The notes: a model not told the origin generated them from the letters alone. DNA of 12,338 bases from an uncultured Collinsella sp. (GCA_902465105.1 CABQLM010000061.1:1-12338), one strand, 5' to 3'; counted from the stretch's first letter, positions 1-8,096 are shown. Program-made: numbers and translations.

Positions 1-670
1 TCTGCCCCTGCGCGGCAAGATTCTGAACGTCGAGCGCGTGGGCGACCACCGCGCGTTCTCGAGCGACACCATCCAGTCGCTCATCACCGCGATCGGCTGC
101 GGCGTCACGACGAGCGCCGGTGACGGCGGCGACTTTGATATCACCAAGGCCCGCTACCACAAGATCATCATCATGACCGATGCCGATGTCGACGGCGCGC
201 ACATCCGCATCCTGCTGCTGACGTTCTTCTACAAGTACATGCGCCCGCTGATTGACGCCGGCTACGTGTACGTCGCGTGCCCGCCCATCTTTGGCATCAA
301 GGTGCGCAACAAGATTCACTATGTGTATCCCAACGGCCGCCAGCCCGAAGACGAGATCTTGCGCGACACCATCCAGAGCCTGGGCCTGAATCCCGATGAT
401 AACGACGAGGACGGCAAGGCCAAAGACGGCAAGATCACCAAGAAGCGCAAGGGCTATACCGTCCAGCGCTACAAGGGCCTGGGTGAGATGGACCCCAAGC
501 AGCTTGCCTCGACGACGATGGACCCCAAGACCCGCATCCTGCAGCGCGTGACGATCGAGGATGCCGTGGTGGCGGACCGCGCCGTGCGTGAGCTCATGGG
601 CTCCGAGGTCGGCTATCGCCGCGAGTATATCGAGAAGCACGCACATGATGCACGCTTCTTAGACGCCTAG
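1..670 (+). CDS. gyrB: DNA gyrase subunit B, C-terminal part (5' end outside window)
   Basis: This is the C-terminal end of the ATPase subunit of DNA gyrase, which with GyrA introduces negative supercoils in an A2B2 complex. The frame is open from base 2 and reads LPLRGKILNVE, the start of the Toprim part. The Toprim metal-binding motif DADVDGAHI is encoded from base 179, and the conserved C-terminal block QRYKGLGEMDPKQL from about 464. The protein ends after the usual family tail (RREYIEKHA) with a TAG at 668-670. A lysine- and aspartate-rich insert (bases about 385-455) precedes the QRYKGLGEM block. ParE has the same motifs, but the gyrA gene 178 bp downstream favours GyrB. The true start lies upstream of the window, so any start codon seen here is internal. 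Confidence 0.96.
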   Translation, partial: LPLRGKILNVERVGDHRAFSSDTIQSLITAIGCGVTTSAGDGGDFDITKARYHKIIIMTDADVDGAHIRILLLTFFYKYMRPLIDAGYVYVACPPIFGIKVRNKIHYVYPNGRQPEDEILRDTIQSLGLNPDDNDEDGKAKDGKITKKRKGYTVQRYKGLGEMDPKQLASTTMDPKTRILQRVTIEDAVVADRAVRELMGSEVGYRREYIEKHAHDARFLDA

Positions 671-671
671 C

Positions 672-766
672 TTTCCCAGGCACCCCATCTTGCCCTTCAG
701 GATTTCGGGCGCCGCACGCAAGGCGCGCGCCCTCATCCTTCAGGGCAACCTGGGGCACCTGGAAAA
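672..766 (+). repeat. Long imperfect inverted repeat (hairpin) in the gyrB-gyrA spacer
   Basis: The spacer after gyrB can fold into one long hairpin with near-symmetrical internal loops. The paired blocks are 672-674 with 763-765, CCAGG 676-680 with CCTGG 758-762 (C675 bulged), CCCCA 683-687 with TGGGG 751-755, TGCCCT 691-696 with AGGGCA 742-747, AGGAT 699-703 with ATCCT 735-739, and GGGCGC 707-712 with GCGCCC 727-732. The loop is 713-726. No T-tract follows, so it does not look like an intrinsic terminator. It could be an RNA structure in a gyrBA transcript or a decayed repeat element. No function is known to me. Confidence 0.7.
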
Positions 767-848
767 CCTAGGAGGGTTATCCGGTGTTCTCGGTAATCCG
801 TCTCCGTGGTAGGGAACTAATGGACCACGCAAACCATGAGGAGGTAAC

Positions 849-3590
849 GTGGCAGACGATATCAACAACAACGAAGGTGTGGGCGAGGCTGGCGACGCCG
901 GCATGCCCGACGATCTGAAGCGCCTGCTCGCCCGCGCTGAGCAGGGCGAGGACGGCGATCCGGATTCCTACAATCCCGATGCCGAGGATGAAGAGGAAGA
1001 GGATGACGATGCCGAGCTCGAGGAGAGCTTTGGCGCCGTCGACCGTGGCACCTCGGCCGGTGAGGATATCAACGGCGGTCAGCTCCAGATTTCGGAGTTC
1101 GGCCGCGAGATGAAGCAGTCGTTCATCGAGTACTCGATGTCGGTCATCACGGCGCGCGCCCTGCCGGACGTGCGCGATGGCTTAAAGCCGGTGCACCGCC
1201 GCATTCTGTACGCCATGAACGAGAGCGGCATCTACCCCAACCGCCCGCACAAGAAGTCGGCCTGGACGGTCGGCGAAGTAATCGGCAAGTACCATCCGCA
1301 CGGCGATTCCGCGGTCTACGAGGCCATGGTTCGCCTGGCGCAGTGGTTCTCCATGCGCACACCGCTCATCGACGGTCACGGCAACTTCGGTAACATCGAC
1401 GGCGACGGCGCGGCCGCCATGCGTTACACCGAGAGCCGCCTGGCAAAGCCCGCCATGGAGCTGTTGCGCGACTTGCAGAAGGATACCGTCGACTGGCAGC
1501 CCAACTACGACGAGTCACTCGCCGAGCCCGTGGCGCTGCCCGCGCGCTTCCCCAACCTGCTGGTCAACGGCAGCCAGGGCATCGCCGTCGGCATGGCCAC
1601 CAATATCGCTCCGCACAACCTTACCGAGGCGATCGAGGCCACCTGCTACCTGATCGACAACCCCGATGCCACCGTCGACGAGCTTATGCAGATCATGCCC
1701 GGCCCGGACTTCCCCACCGGCGCCATCATCATGGGCAGCGCCGGCATTAGGCAGAGTTACGAGACCGGTCGCGGCTCCATCACCGTGCGTGCGAAGGCCC
1801 ACGTGGAGTCCACCAAGACCGGCCGCAGCCGCCTGGTCTTTACCGAGATTCCCTACATGGTCAACAAGGGTACCCTGCAGGAGAAAATTGCTCAGCTCGT
1901 AAACGATAAGCGCATCGAGGGCATCTCGGATATGCGCGACGAGTCCAACCAGAAGGGCATCCGTCTGGTCATCGAGCTCAAGAAGGGCGTCATTCCGCAG
2001 GTCGTGCTCAACAACCTGTACAAGTACACCTCGCTGCAAACAACCTTTGGCGCCAACAACCTGGCACTCGTCAACGGCGTCCCCAAATGCCTGAGCCTGC
2101 GCGAGATGCTACAGCACTACATCGACCACCAGGTCGACGTTGTCACCCGTCGTACCCGCTTTGACCTCAAGAAAGCTCAGGCGCGTGCTCATATCCTCGA
2201 GGGCTACTTGATGGCTCTCGACCATATCGACGAGGTCATCAGCATTATCCGCTCCTCGCAAACCGACTCCGAGGCCAGCAGCCGCCTGGTTGAGCGCTTT
2301 GGCTTTACGCCCGAGCAGACCACGGCCATCCTCGAGATGAAGCTGCGCCGCCTGACCGGCCTGGAGCGCGACAAGATCCAAGAAGAGTTGGACGGCCTGC
2401 GTCGCGCCATTGCCTACTATGAGGACCTGCTGGCACATGAGGAGAAGATCCTGGGCGTCATCAAGGAAGAGATGCGCGAGATCTCCAAGAAGTTCGGCGA
2501 CAAGCGCCGCACCGAGATCAGCCAGGTTGAGAAGGACCTGGATGTCGAGGATCTGATTGCCGACGAGGACATGGTCGTGACCATCACCCACACCGGCTAC
2601 GTTAAGCGTATCCCGGTGGCTGCCTATCGTGCCCAGAAGCGCGGCGGCAAGGGCGTGTCGGGCGTCAACCTCAAAGAGGATGACGTTATCGACGAGATGT
2701 TTATTGCGTCCACGCACGAGTACGTGCTGTTCTTCTCGAGCAAGGGCAAGGTCTATCGTCTGAAGGTGCACGAACTGCCGGTGGGTACGCGCCAGGCCCG
2801 CGGCACCGCGATCGTTAACCTGCTGCCCTTTGAGGACGGCGAGAAGATCGCGAGCGTTATCAGCTGCCGCGAGTTCCCGGCCGACGAGTATCTAATGTTT
2901 GCCACTAAGAGCGGCATGGTCAAGAAGACCGTGATGAGCGCGTATGATCGTAGCCGCCGCGATGGACTCATTGCCATCAACCTGCGCGACGACGACGCAC
3001 TACTGAACGTGCGTCGTGTGCGCGAGGGTGACAAGATCATCCTGGCTACCACTGCGGGTAAGGCGATTATGTTCTCCGAGGAGCAGGTGCGCGCCACCGG
3101 CCGCGACACCAGCGGCGTTCGCGGTATTAGCATGAAGGACGGCGTGAGCGTTCTGGGCATGGAGGTTACCAACGGCAACGGTGACCTGTTCGTCATTACC
3201 GAGCGCGGCTACGGCAAGCGCACGCCGGTCGCGGACTACCCGGAGCAGAATCGCGGCGGCCAGGGTGTCTATACCATCCAGATGACCGAGCGCAAGGGTA
3301 ACCTTGCGGCCATGAAGATTTTGGAGCCGCAACACGAGCTGTTTATCGTGACGGAAGGCGCGACGGTCATTCGCGTCAAGACCGACGAGATCAGCCAGAC
3401 CGGCCGCGTCACCCAGGGCGTCAAGATAATGACCGTCGACGACAACGACCGCATCTGCGCCGTAGCCCGCATGACGGCCGCCAAAGAGAAGCCCGAGGGC
3501 GAAGGTTCAGAAGACGGCTCTGCCCCCGAAGAAACCCCTGTCGATCTAGGCGACGGCAACGACATGCCAGAAGATCTCCTAGACGAGTAG
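849..3590 (+). CDS. gyrA: DNA gyrase subunit A
   Basis: GyrA is the DNA-cleaving and wrapping subunit of gyrase, and this 913-residue protein is complete. It starts at GTG 849, three bases after AGGAGGT (839-845); an in-frame TGA at 837-839 rules out an upstream start. The catalytic tyrosine is Tyr193 in AAMRYTE, equivalent to E. coli Tyr122, preceded by Arg192. The quinolone-resistance region reads GDSAVYE with Ser154 and Glu158 (E. coli 83 and 87), so no classic resistance change is visible. The GyrA-box is a QKRGGKG variant at residues 596-602, followed by the C-terminal beta-pinwheel. Unusual points: about 71 extra N-terminal residues compared with E. coli, with a 16-residue run at 44-59 made almost only of Asp and Glu, and a strongly acidic C-terminal tail after about residue 877. 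Acidic tails are known to modulate DNA wrapping in E. coli GyrA; a role for the N-terminal extension is unknown. Confidence 0.98.
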   Translation: MADDINNNEGVGEAGDAGMPDDLKRLLARAEQGEDGDPDSYNPDAEDEEEEDDDAELEESFGAVDRGTSAGEDINGGQLQISEFGREMKQSFIEYSMSVITARALPDVRDGLKPVHRRILYAMNESGIYPNRPHKKSAWTVGEVIGKYHPHGDSAVYEAMVRLAQWFSMRTPLIDGHGNFGNIDGDGAAAMRYTESRLAKPAMELLRDLQKDTVDWQPNYDESLAEPVALPARFPNLLVNGSQGIAVGMATNIAPHNLTEAIEATCYLIDNPDATVDELMQIMPGPDFPTGAIIMGSAGIRQSYETGRGSITVRAKAHVESTKTGRSRLVFTEIPYMVNKGTLQEKIAQLVNDKRIEGISDMRDESNQKGIRLVIELKKGVIPQVVLNNLYKYTSLQTTFGANNLALVNGVPKCLSLREMLQHYIDHQVDVVTRRTRFDLKKAQARAHILEGYLMALDHIDEVISIIRSSQTDSEASSRLVERFGFTPEQTTAILEMKLRRLTGLERDKIQEELDGLRRAIAYYEDLLAHEEKILGVIKEEMREISKKFGDKRRTEISQVEKDLDVEDLIADEDMVVTITHTGYVKRIPVAAYRAQKRGGKGVSGVNLKEDDVIDEMFIASTHEYVLFFSSKGKVYRLKVHELPVGTRQARGTAIVNLLPFEDGEKIASVISCREFPADEYLMFATKSGMVKKTVMSAYDRSRRDGLIAINLRDDDALLNVRRVREGDKIILATTAGKAIMFSEEQVRATGRDTSGVRGISMKDGVSVLGMEVTNGNGDLFVITERGYGKRTPVADYPEQNRGGQGVYTIQMTERKGNLAAMKILEPQHELFIVTEGATVIRVKTDEISQTGRVTQGVKIMTVDDNDRICAVARMTAAKEKPEGEGSEDGSAPEETPVDLGDGNDMPEDLLDE

Positions 3591-3630
3591 GAGGAACTAG
3601 CTGGTAGAAAATATCAGACCCCATATATCG

Positions 3631-3664
3631 GCGGTCGGCGCACCTGCGTGCCGACCGCTTTTTT
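3631..3664 (+). terminator. Intrinsic terminator of gyrA
   Basis: A perfect 9-bp GC-rich stem, GCGGTCGGC 3631-3639 with GCCGACCGC 3650-3658, encloses a 10-nt loop. It is followed directly by six Ts (3659-3664). It lies 40 bp after the gyrA stop codon and would end the gyrBA transcript. Its T-tract is also the left end of the inverted repeat that follows. Confidence 0.9.
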
Positions 3665-3841
3665 GAAAACTTTTGGACCCCATGGTCGCTGGGCTGGCGA
3701 GATGGTTTTGGTTTGTCGCGAGTTCCGCACGCAAAGAAGGCCACTTAATGTGGCCTTCGTCTTGCGCAGGACTGTCCGAGCAGCAAACCAAAACCATCTC
3801 GCCAGCCCAGCGACCGCCCCTCCCAAAGATTTTCAAAAAAG
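3658..3841. repeat. 184-nt long inverted-repeat element between gyrA and the tRNA cluster
   Basis: Two 58-nt arms (3658-3715 and 3784-3841) are inverted copies. The outer 12 nt (CTTTTTTGAAAA / TTTTCAAAAAAG) match perfectly, and the inner 32 nt (3684-3715 with 3784-3815) match perfectly. Between them lies a 5-nt match plus 9 mismatched positions, including a 7-nt bubble at 3677-3683 opposite 3816-3822. The central 68 nt contains a nested hairpin, GAAGGCCAC 3736-3744 with GTGGCCTTC 3750-3758, and short pairings such as CGCAA 3730-3734 with TTGCG 3762-3766, so the whole element folds into one long stem. It carries no convincing gene. It could be a miniature inverted-repeat or REP-type element, or a transcription insulator. 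No clear target-site duplication is visible at its edges. Confidence 0.88.
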
Positions 3842-3844
3842 TTG

Positions 3845-3874
3845 TTGACGCGCGCGTAACGACTCGTCTAATAT
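3845..3874 (+). promoter_or_regulatory. Probable sigma-70-type promoter of the tRNA cluster
   Basis: TTGACG (3845-3850) and TAATAT (3869-3874) are separated by 18 bp and resemble -35 and -10 boxes. The tRNA-Ile gene begins 14 bp after the -10 box, so the 5' leader would be very short. A GC-rich stretch (TGCGCG, 3881-3886) lies near the predicted start point, as often in stable-RNA promoters. The -35 box begins only 3 bp after the right end of the inverted-repeat element. Confidence 0.75.
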
Positions 3875-3888
3875 ATCCCTTGCGCGAT

Positions 3889-3965
3889 GGACCTGTAGCT
3901 CAGTTGGTTAGAGCGTCCGGCTGATAACCGGGAGGTCACAAGTTCGAATCTTGTCAGGTCCACCA
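3889..3965 (+). tRNA. tRNA-Ile(GAT), first copy
   Basis: This is a 77-nt gene with encoded CCA (3963-3965). The acceptor stem pairs GGACCTG 3889-3895 with CAGGTCC 3955-3961. The D-arm is canonical, the anticodon loop is CTGATAA with anticodon GAT at 3923-3925, and the T-loop is TTCGAAT. It reads AUC and AUU isoleucine codons. It is identical to the copy at 4113-4189. Its position after gyrA matches the actinobacterial gyrA-ileT-alaT arrangement. Confidence 0.98.
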
Positions 3966-3976
3966 CTTTCTTTCGC

Positions 3977-4021
3977 AATAAACACCCCAGCGAGAGCCGA
4001 GTCGCCGCTGGGGTGTTTATT
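3977..4021 (+). terminator. Strong hairpin between tRNA-Ile and tRNA-Ala (terminator or processing structure)
   Basis: A perfect 16-bp stem joins AATAAACACCCCAGCG (3977-3992) with CGCTGGGGTGTTTATT (4006-4021) across a 13-nt loop. The distal arm ends in a T-rich run (TGTTTATT), so it could terminate transcription, possibly in both directions because the proximal arm is A-rich. No clear promoter is visible between it and tRNA-Ala, so termination may be partial, or the hairpin may serve as a processing signal in a joint tRNA precursor. Confidence 0.65.
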
Positions 4022-4032
4022 ACTGTCTCCGT

Positions 4033-4108
4033 GGGGGTTTAGCTCAGCTGGGAGAGCGCGGGCTTTGCAAGCCTGAGGTCAGGGGTTCGATCCCCCTAAC
4101 CTCCACCA
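4033..4108 (+). tRNA. tRNA-Ala(TGC)
   Basis: This is a 76-nt gene with encoded CCA (4106-4108). The acceptor stem pairs GGGGGTT with AACCTCC and contains a G·U wobble at the third pair, the classic G3:U70 identity element of alanine tRNA. The anticodon loop is TTTGCAA with anticodon TGC at 4066-4068. It lies between two identical tRNA-Ile genes, and only 4 nt separate it from the second one, so those two are very probably cut from one precursor. Confidence 0.98.
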
Positions 4109-4112
4109 TGAT

Positions 4113-4189
4113 GGACCTGTAGCTCAGTTGGTTAGAGCGTCCGGCTGATAACCGGGAGGTCACAAGTTCGAATCTTGTCAGGTCCACCA
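4113..4189 (+). tRNA. tRNA-Ile(GAT), second copy
   Basis: This 77-nt gene is identical base for base to the tRNA at 3889-3965, with anticodon GAT at 4147-4149 and encoded CCA at 4187-4189. The identity between copies extends only a few bases upstream (GAT) and not downstream, which suggests a gene-sized duplication. It is followed after 14 bp by an intrinsic terminator that ends the cluster. Confidence 0.98.
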
Positions 4190-4203
4190 TCAAAACCGTG
4201 AAG

Positions 4204-4234
4204 AGCCTTGGGGCAATTGCCTCGAGGCTTTTTT
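4204..4234 (+). terminator. Intrinsic terminator of the tRNA cluster
   Basis: An 11-bp stem (4204-4214 with 4219-4229, including two G·U pairs) closes on an AATT loop and is followed by five Ts at 4230-4234. It begins 14 bp after the CCA end of the second tRNA-Ile. Confidence 0.88.
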
Positions 4235-4245
4235 CTTACCTACTG

Positions 4246-4317
4246 AAAGTAGTCAAAAAGCCCCGTCCCAAATTAACTACTTTGATTTTGTGTGCTGTGC
4301 GAAAGTTTGGGTAGTAT
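4246..4317 (+). promoter_or_regulatory. Candidate promoter region of the DUF151 operon with an inverted repeat
   Basis: TTGTGT (4288-4293) and TAGTAT (4312-4317), 18 bp apart, form a weak but plausible promoter that ends 56 bp before the ATG at 4374. Just upstream, AAAGTAGT (4246-4253) and ACTACTTT (4276-4283) form an 8-bp inverted repeat 22 bp apart that could be a regulator site. Both assignments rest on pattern only. The spacing to the tRNA terminator indicates that the operon needs its own promoter here. Confidence 0.4.
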
Positions 4318-4373
4318 AGCTATTCAATGCGGCGGGCTGCCGCGTGTTAACCGCTACGTACCGGAGGTGTTCC

Positions 4374-4874
4374 ATGGTTCGTGTCGACATAGAGACTATC
4401 GTCATGGCCGCCGGTCCCGTGCCATCGCTTATCGTCTTGCGCGAGCGCTGCAGCAAATCTGATTCAACCGCCCCGTTGCGCTCCCTCTCTATTCAGACCG
4501 GATCATTTGAGGCTGCCGCGATTAGCCGCGGTATCGATGTCGGTCGTGCCGAGCGTCCGATTGCCCATGACTTGCTGCTTGACGCTGTTGTCGCCCTGAG
4601 CGGAAAGCTCGAGCGAATCGAGATCGTCCGCGCTGAGCCTCCGGTGTTTTATGCGTCTGTTGTTATTCTTGGCGAAGATGGCGAGCATATACTGGACGCT
4701 CGCCCCAGCGATGCCATCGCCCTTGCCGTGCGGAGTAATGCCCCTATGTTTGTGGAGGATGACATCATGAACCGTCTGGGTACCATCTCCCCGCATGCCG
4801 AGGAAGTTGACGATGAGCAGGAATTCGAGAAGTTCGACGAGTTCGTCCATACGCTTTCTCCCGATGATTTTTAA
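4374..4874 (+). CDS. Bifunctional nuclease (BFN / DUF151) family protein
   Basis: This is a 166-residue cytosolic protein of the DUF151/BFN family, small proteins named after a plant enzyme with RNase and DNase activity and found widely in Actinobacteria. Family hallmarks are the GSFEAAAI segment near residue 43, RPIAHDLL near residue 62 and the best-conserved block ARPSDAIALAVR near residue 107, followed by PMFVEDDIM. The C-terminus is a short acidic tail (EEVDDEQEFEKFDEF). The start is ATG 4374, with GGAGGT at 4363-4368 five bases ahead; the frame is open upstream to GTG 4344, but that would put the ribosome site inside the gene. The stop codon touches the ATG of the next gene, so the two are probably translationally coupled. 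The biochemical role in bacteria is poorly established. The family call is firm, the activity is not. Confidence 0.87.
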   Translation: MVRVDIETIVMAAGPVPSLIVLRERCSKSDSTAPLRSLSIQTGSFEAAAISRGIDVGRAERPIAHDLLLDAVVALSGKLERIEIVRAEPPVFYASVVILGEDGEHILDARPSDAIALAVRSNAPMFVEDDIMNRLGTISPHAEEVDDEQEFEKFDEFVHTLSPDDF

Positions 4875-5264
4875 ATGCTCGACAAACGCGCGACGGAGTG
4901 CGCGCTCGTGAGCGCCGGAGTTTCTGATGAGGCGGCTGCGATCGCCCGCGAGGCCCAGATGCGCTCTGAGGCGTCCGAGGCGGCACGCATTGCCTATGTG
5001 ATGCAGGCCCGCACGCTTCGCGAACGCCGCGGCTCGTTTATCAAGATGGTTGTCATCTCCGCCCTTGTCGCGGCAATCTGTTCGCGCCTTCGTGGTACAG
5101 TTGGTGCGCTTGGGTTTTCGATTTCTACGGGCTTGGTGATCTGGGGCGTGGTCGATGCGGTTATGCTGACCAGTCAGATCAAGGTGCTCGAAAAGCGCGC
5201 GGCGGACATGATGCGCGCCCGCGATGCCGCCGCTAAGATCGCCGCCGAGGCGCAAGAACTGTAA
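4875..5264 (+). CDS. Small two-helix membrane protein of unknown function
   Basis: I do not recognise this 129-residue protein. It has a charged, alanine- and glutamate-rich N-terminal helix region (about 1-52), two hydrophobic segments at about 55-70 and 75-98 joined by a short basic turn (RLRG), and an alanine-rich charged helix at the C-terminus (about 101-129) that may form a coiled coil. There is no signal peptide. Both ends would face the same side of the membrane, probably the cytoplasm. The ATG follows the TAA of the DUF151 gene without a gap, and there is no Shine-Dalgarno sequence ahead of it, so translation likely depends on ribosomes finishing the upstream gene. That implies linked expression with the DUF151 protein. 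Confidence 0.8.
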   Translation: MLDKRATECALVSAGVSDEAAAIAREAQMRSEASEAARIAYVMQARTLRERRGSFIKMVVISALVAAICSRLRGTVGALGFSISTGLVIWGVVDAVMLTSQIKVLEKRAADMMRARDAAAKIAAEAQEL

Positions 5265-5294
5265 CGACGCCAGACTCGATGGGAAGGTCTAAAG

Positions 5295-5744
5295 ATGGCA
5301 CAGGATATGCAGGACGCCGGTAACGTCTCCGCCGAGCTCGACGCCATGGTGTGCGATCTGATCGGTGCATTCTTGGACGACCTTGCCGCCGGTGAAAACC
5401 CCGGCGTGGTCGTGGCAATTGAGGACGCCGCTTCCAACCGTTATCTGGCGGCTCTCGATGAGGATGGCGAAGAGGCGTGCCTCGAGGCGGCCACCAACTT
5501 TATCTCCGAGCACAAGATGGGTCTTAAGGACGAGGGCCTGGGCCGTATCGTCCGCTATGCCATCGGCTATACCGGCTGCGTCGAGATTGACGGCGGCTAC
5601 CACGACGCTCTGCTCGTGAGCTTTTTCGAGACTACGCTCGAGAGCGGTTTTTCGGCATATGTGCTGTATGAGGGTATGGGCGCCGGCGATGGTTTTATGT
5701 GGAGCGACCCTGAACCTGCAGGTGAGGAAACCCCTCTCATCTAA
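5295..5744 (+). CDS. Acidic cytosolic protein of unknown function
   Basis: This 149-residue protein has no signal peptide or membrane segment and no family that I can name. It is acidic and appears to be a single alpha/beta domain: a helical N-terminus (about 10-32), a strand VVVAIED at 38-44, a helical stretch at 58-74, and strand-like segments around IVRYAIGYTGCVEIDG (85-100), ALLVSFFE and AYVLYEGM, with a glycine- and proline-rich acidic tail. The pattern of a small redox-free ligand or regulatory domain is possible, but nothing catalytic is evident. GGAAGG (5282-5287) lies 7 bp before the ATG. The 30-bp gap from the preceding gene and the shared strand suggest it is the last gene of the DUF151 operon. 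No clear terminator follows it. Confidence 0.82.
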   Translation: MAQDMQDAGNVSAELDAMVCDLIGAFLDDLAAGENPGVVVAIEDAASNRYLAALDEDGEEACLEAATNFISEHKMGLKDEGLGRIVRYAIGYTGCVEIDGGYHDALLVSFFETTLESGFSAYVLYEGMGAGDGFMWSDPEPAGEETPLI

Positions 5745-5861
5745 AATCGCTAAAATAAACGAGTTTTCGGTAAAAGGCTCAATATTCCCGCTGAGCGTTG
5801 TGTTGCTGGGCGGGTCGCATACGCGTGCCGTTTGTATATGGATAGAAGATAGGGGAACTAC

Positions 5862-7700
<1,839 letters not shown>

Positions 7701-7727
7701 GCGCTGGGCTTTATAGTTGCCAACAAG

Positions 7728-7762
7728 AAAGGGCGTCGACCATCGCGGTCGGCGCCCTTTTT
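7728..7762 (+). terminator. Intrinsic terminator of typA
   Basis: An 11-bp GC-rich stem (7731-7741 with 7747-7757, one G·U pair) has a 5-nt loop ATCGC. It is flanked by AAA on the left and a five-T tract at 7758-7762 on the right. It begins 27 bp after the typA stop. Confidence 0.92.
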
Positions 7763-7800
7763 ACCACCGCAAAGGGGATAGGTGCCTTTGTGGTGGTTTT
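7763..7800 (+). terminator. Second hairpin directly after the typA terminator
   Basis: ACCACCGCAAAGG (7763-7775) pairs along its full 13 bp (one G·U) with CCTTTGTGGTGGT (7785-7797), with a 9-nt loop and TTT following (7798-7800). It starts on the base after the typA terminator T-tract. It could be a back-up terminator or a small repeat; the short T-run makes it a weak terminator on its own. Confidence 0.6.
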
Positions 7801-8096
7801 GGGTTGGGCTGTAGTTGTTTAAACATATACATAATTCACTGGTTAATTGCCTCATTGATGCAGAACAGTTAATTGAATAATCGACTGGTATTAAATAAAA
7901 AGACCTTTCTAGCTGTCGTTTACATCGCTGGCATCGATGTTGTATTTTATGCACGTGGCATAGACGTACCGTTTTGGTAATTGCGCTTTTAGAGGGTCTT
8001 ACAGTGCGCTGGGCGTATTTATCTTGATGTCGGGGTCCGCGTGCGATCCGACGATTCGCCTTATTCCACATTGTGTTGCAGGAAATAGGGGAAACT
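7801..8096 (+). other. AT-rich gene-free stretch upstream of the pilus locus
   Basis: This stretch of almost 300 bp has no convincing gene on either strand and is clearly richer in A and T than the flanking genes. It should contain the promoter and control region of the adhesin gene. Visible features are a direct repeat GTTAATTG at 7842-7849 and 7868-7875 (26 bp apart), an ACTGGT repeat at 7838-7843 and within 7884-7889, and a possible long-range pairing of AAGACC (about 7900-7905) with GGTCTT (7995-8000). Several weak promoter-like matches exist (for example TTGTAT near 7939), but none is good enough to call. The ribosome site AGGGGA is at 8087-8092. Confidence 0.6.

Noticed and set aside
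1308..1322. Glu at the position of E. coli GyrA Asp87 as a quinolone-resistance change
   Set aside because: Glutamate is the usual residue at this site in many Gram-positive bacteria, and Ser154 (E. coli Ser83) is intact.
3597..3924. Several short open frames on both strands across the 184-nt inverted repeat
   Set aside because: They encode near-identical peptides on opposite strands simply because the sequence is palindromic, and some run into the tRNA. No ribosome sites.
4344..4373. GTG 4344 as an earlier start of the DUF151 gene
   Set aside because: It would place the good GGAGGT site inside the gene and adds residues not expected for the family. ATG 4374 has ideal spacing.
8073..8096. 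GTG 8073 as an earlier start of the adhesin
   Set aside because: No ribosome site precedes it, and it would add acidic residues before the basic n-region of the signal peptide. ATG 8097 follows AGGGGA.
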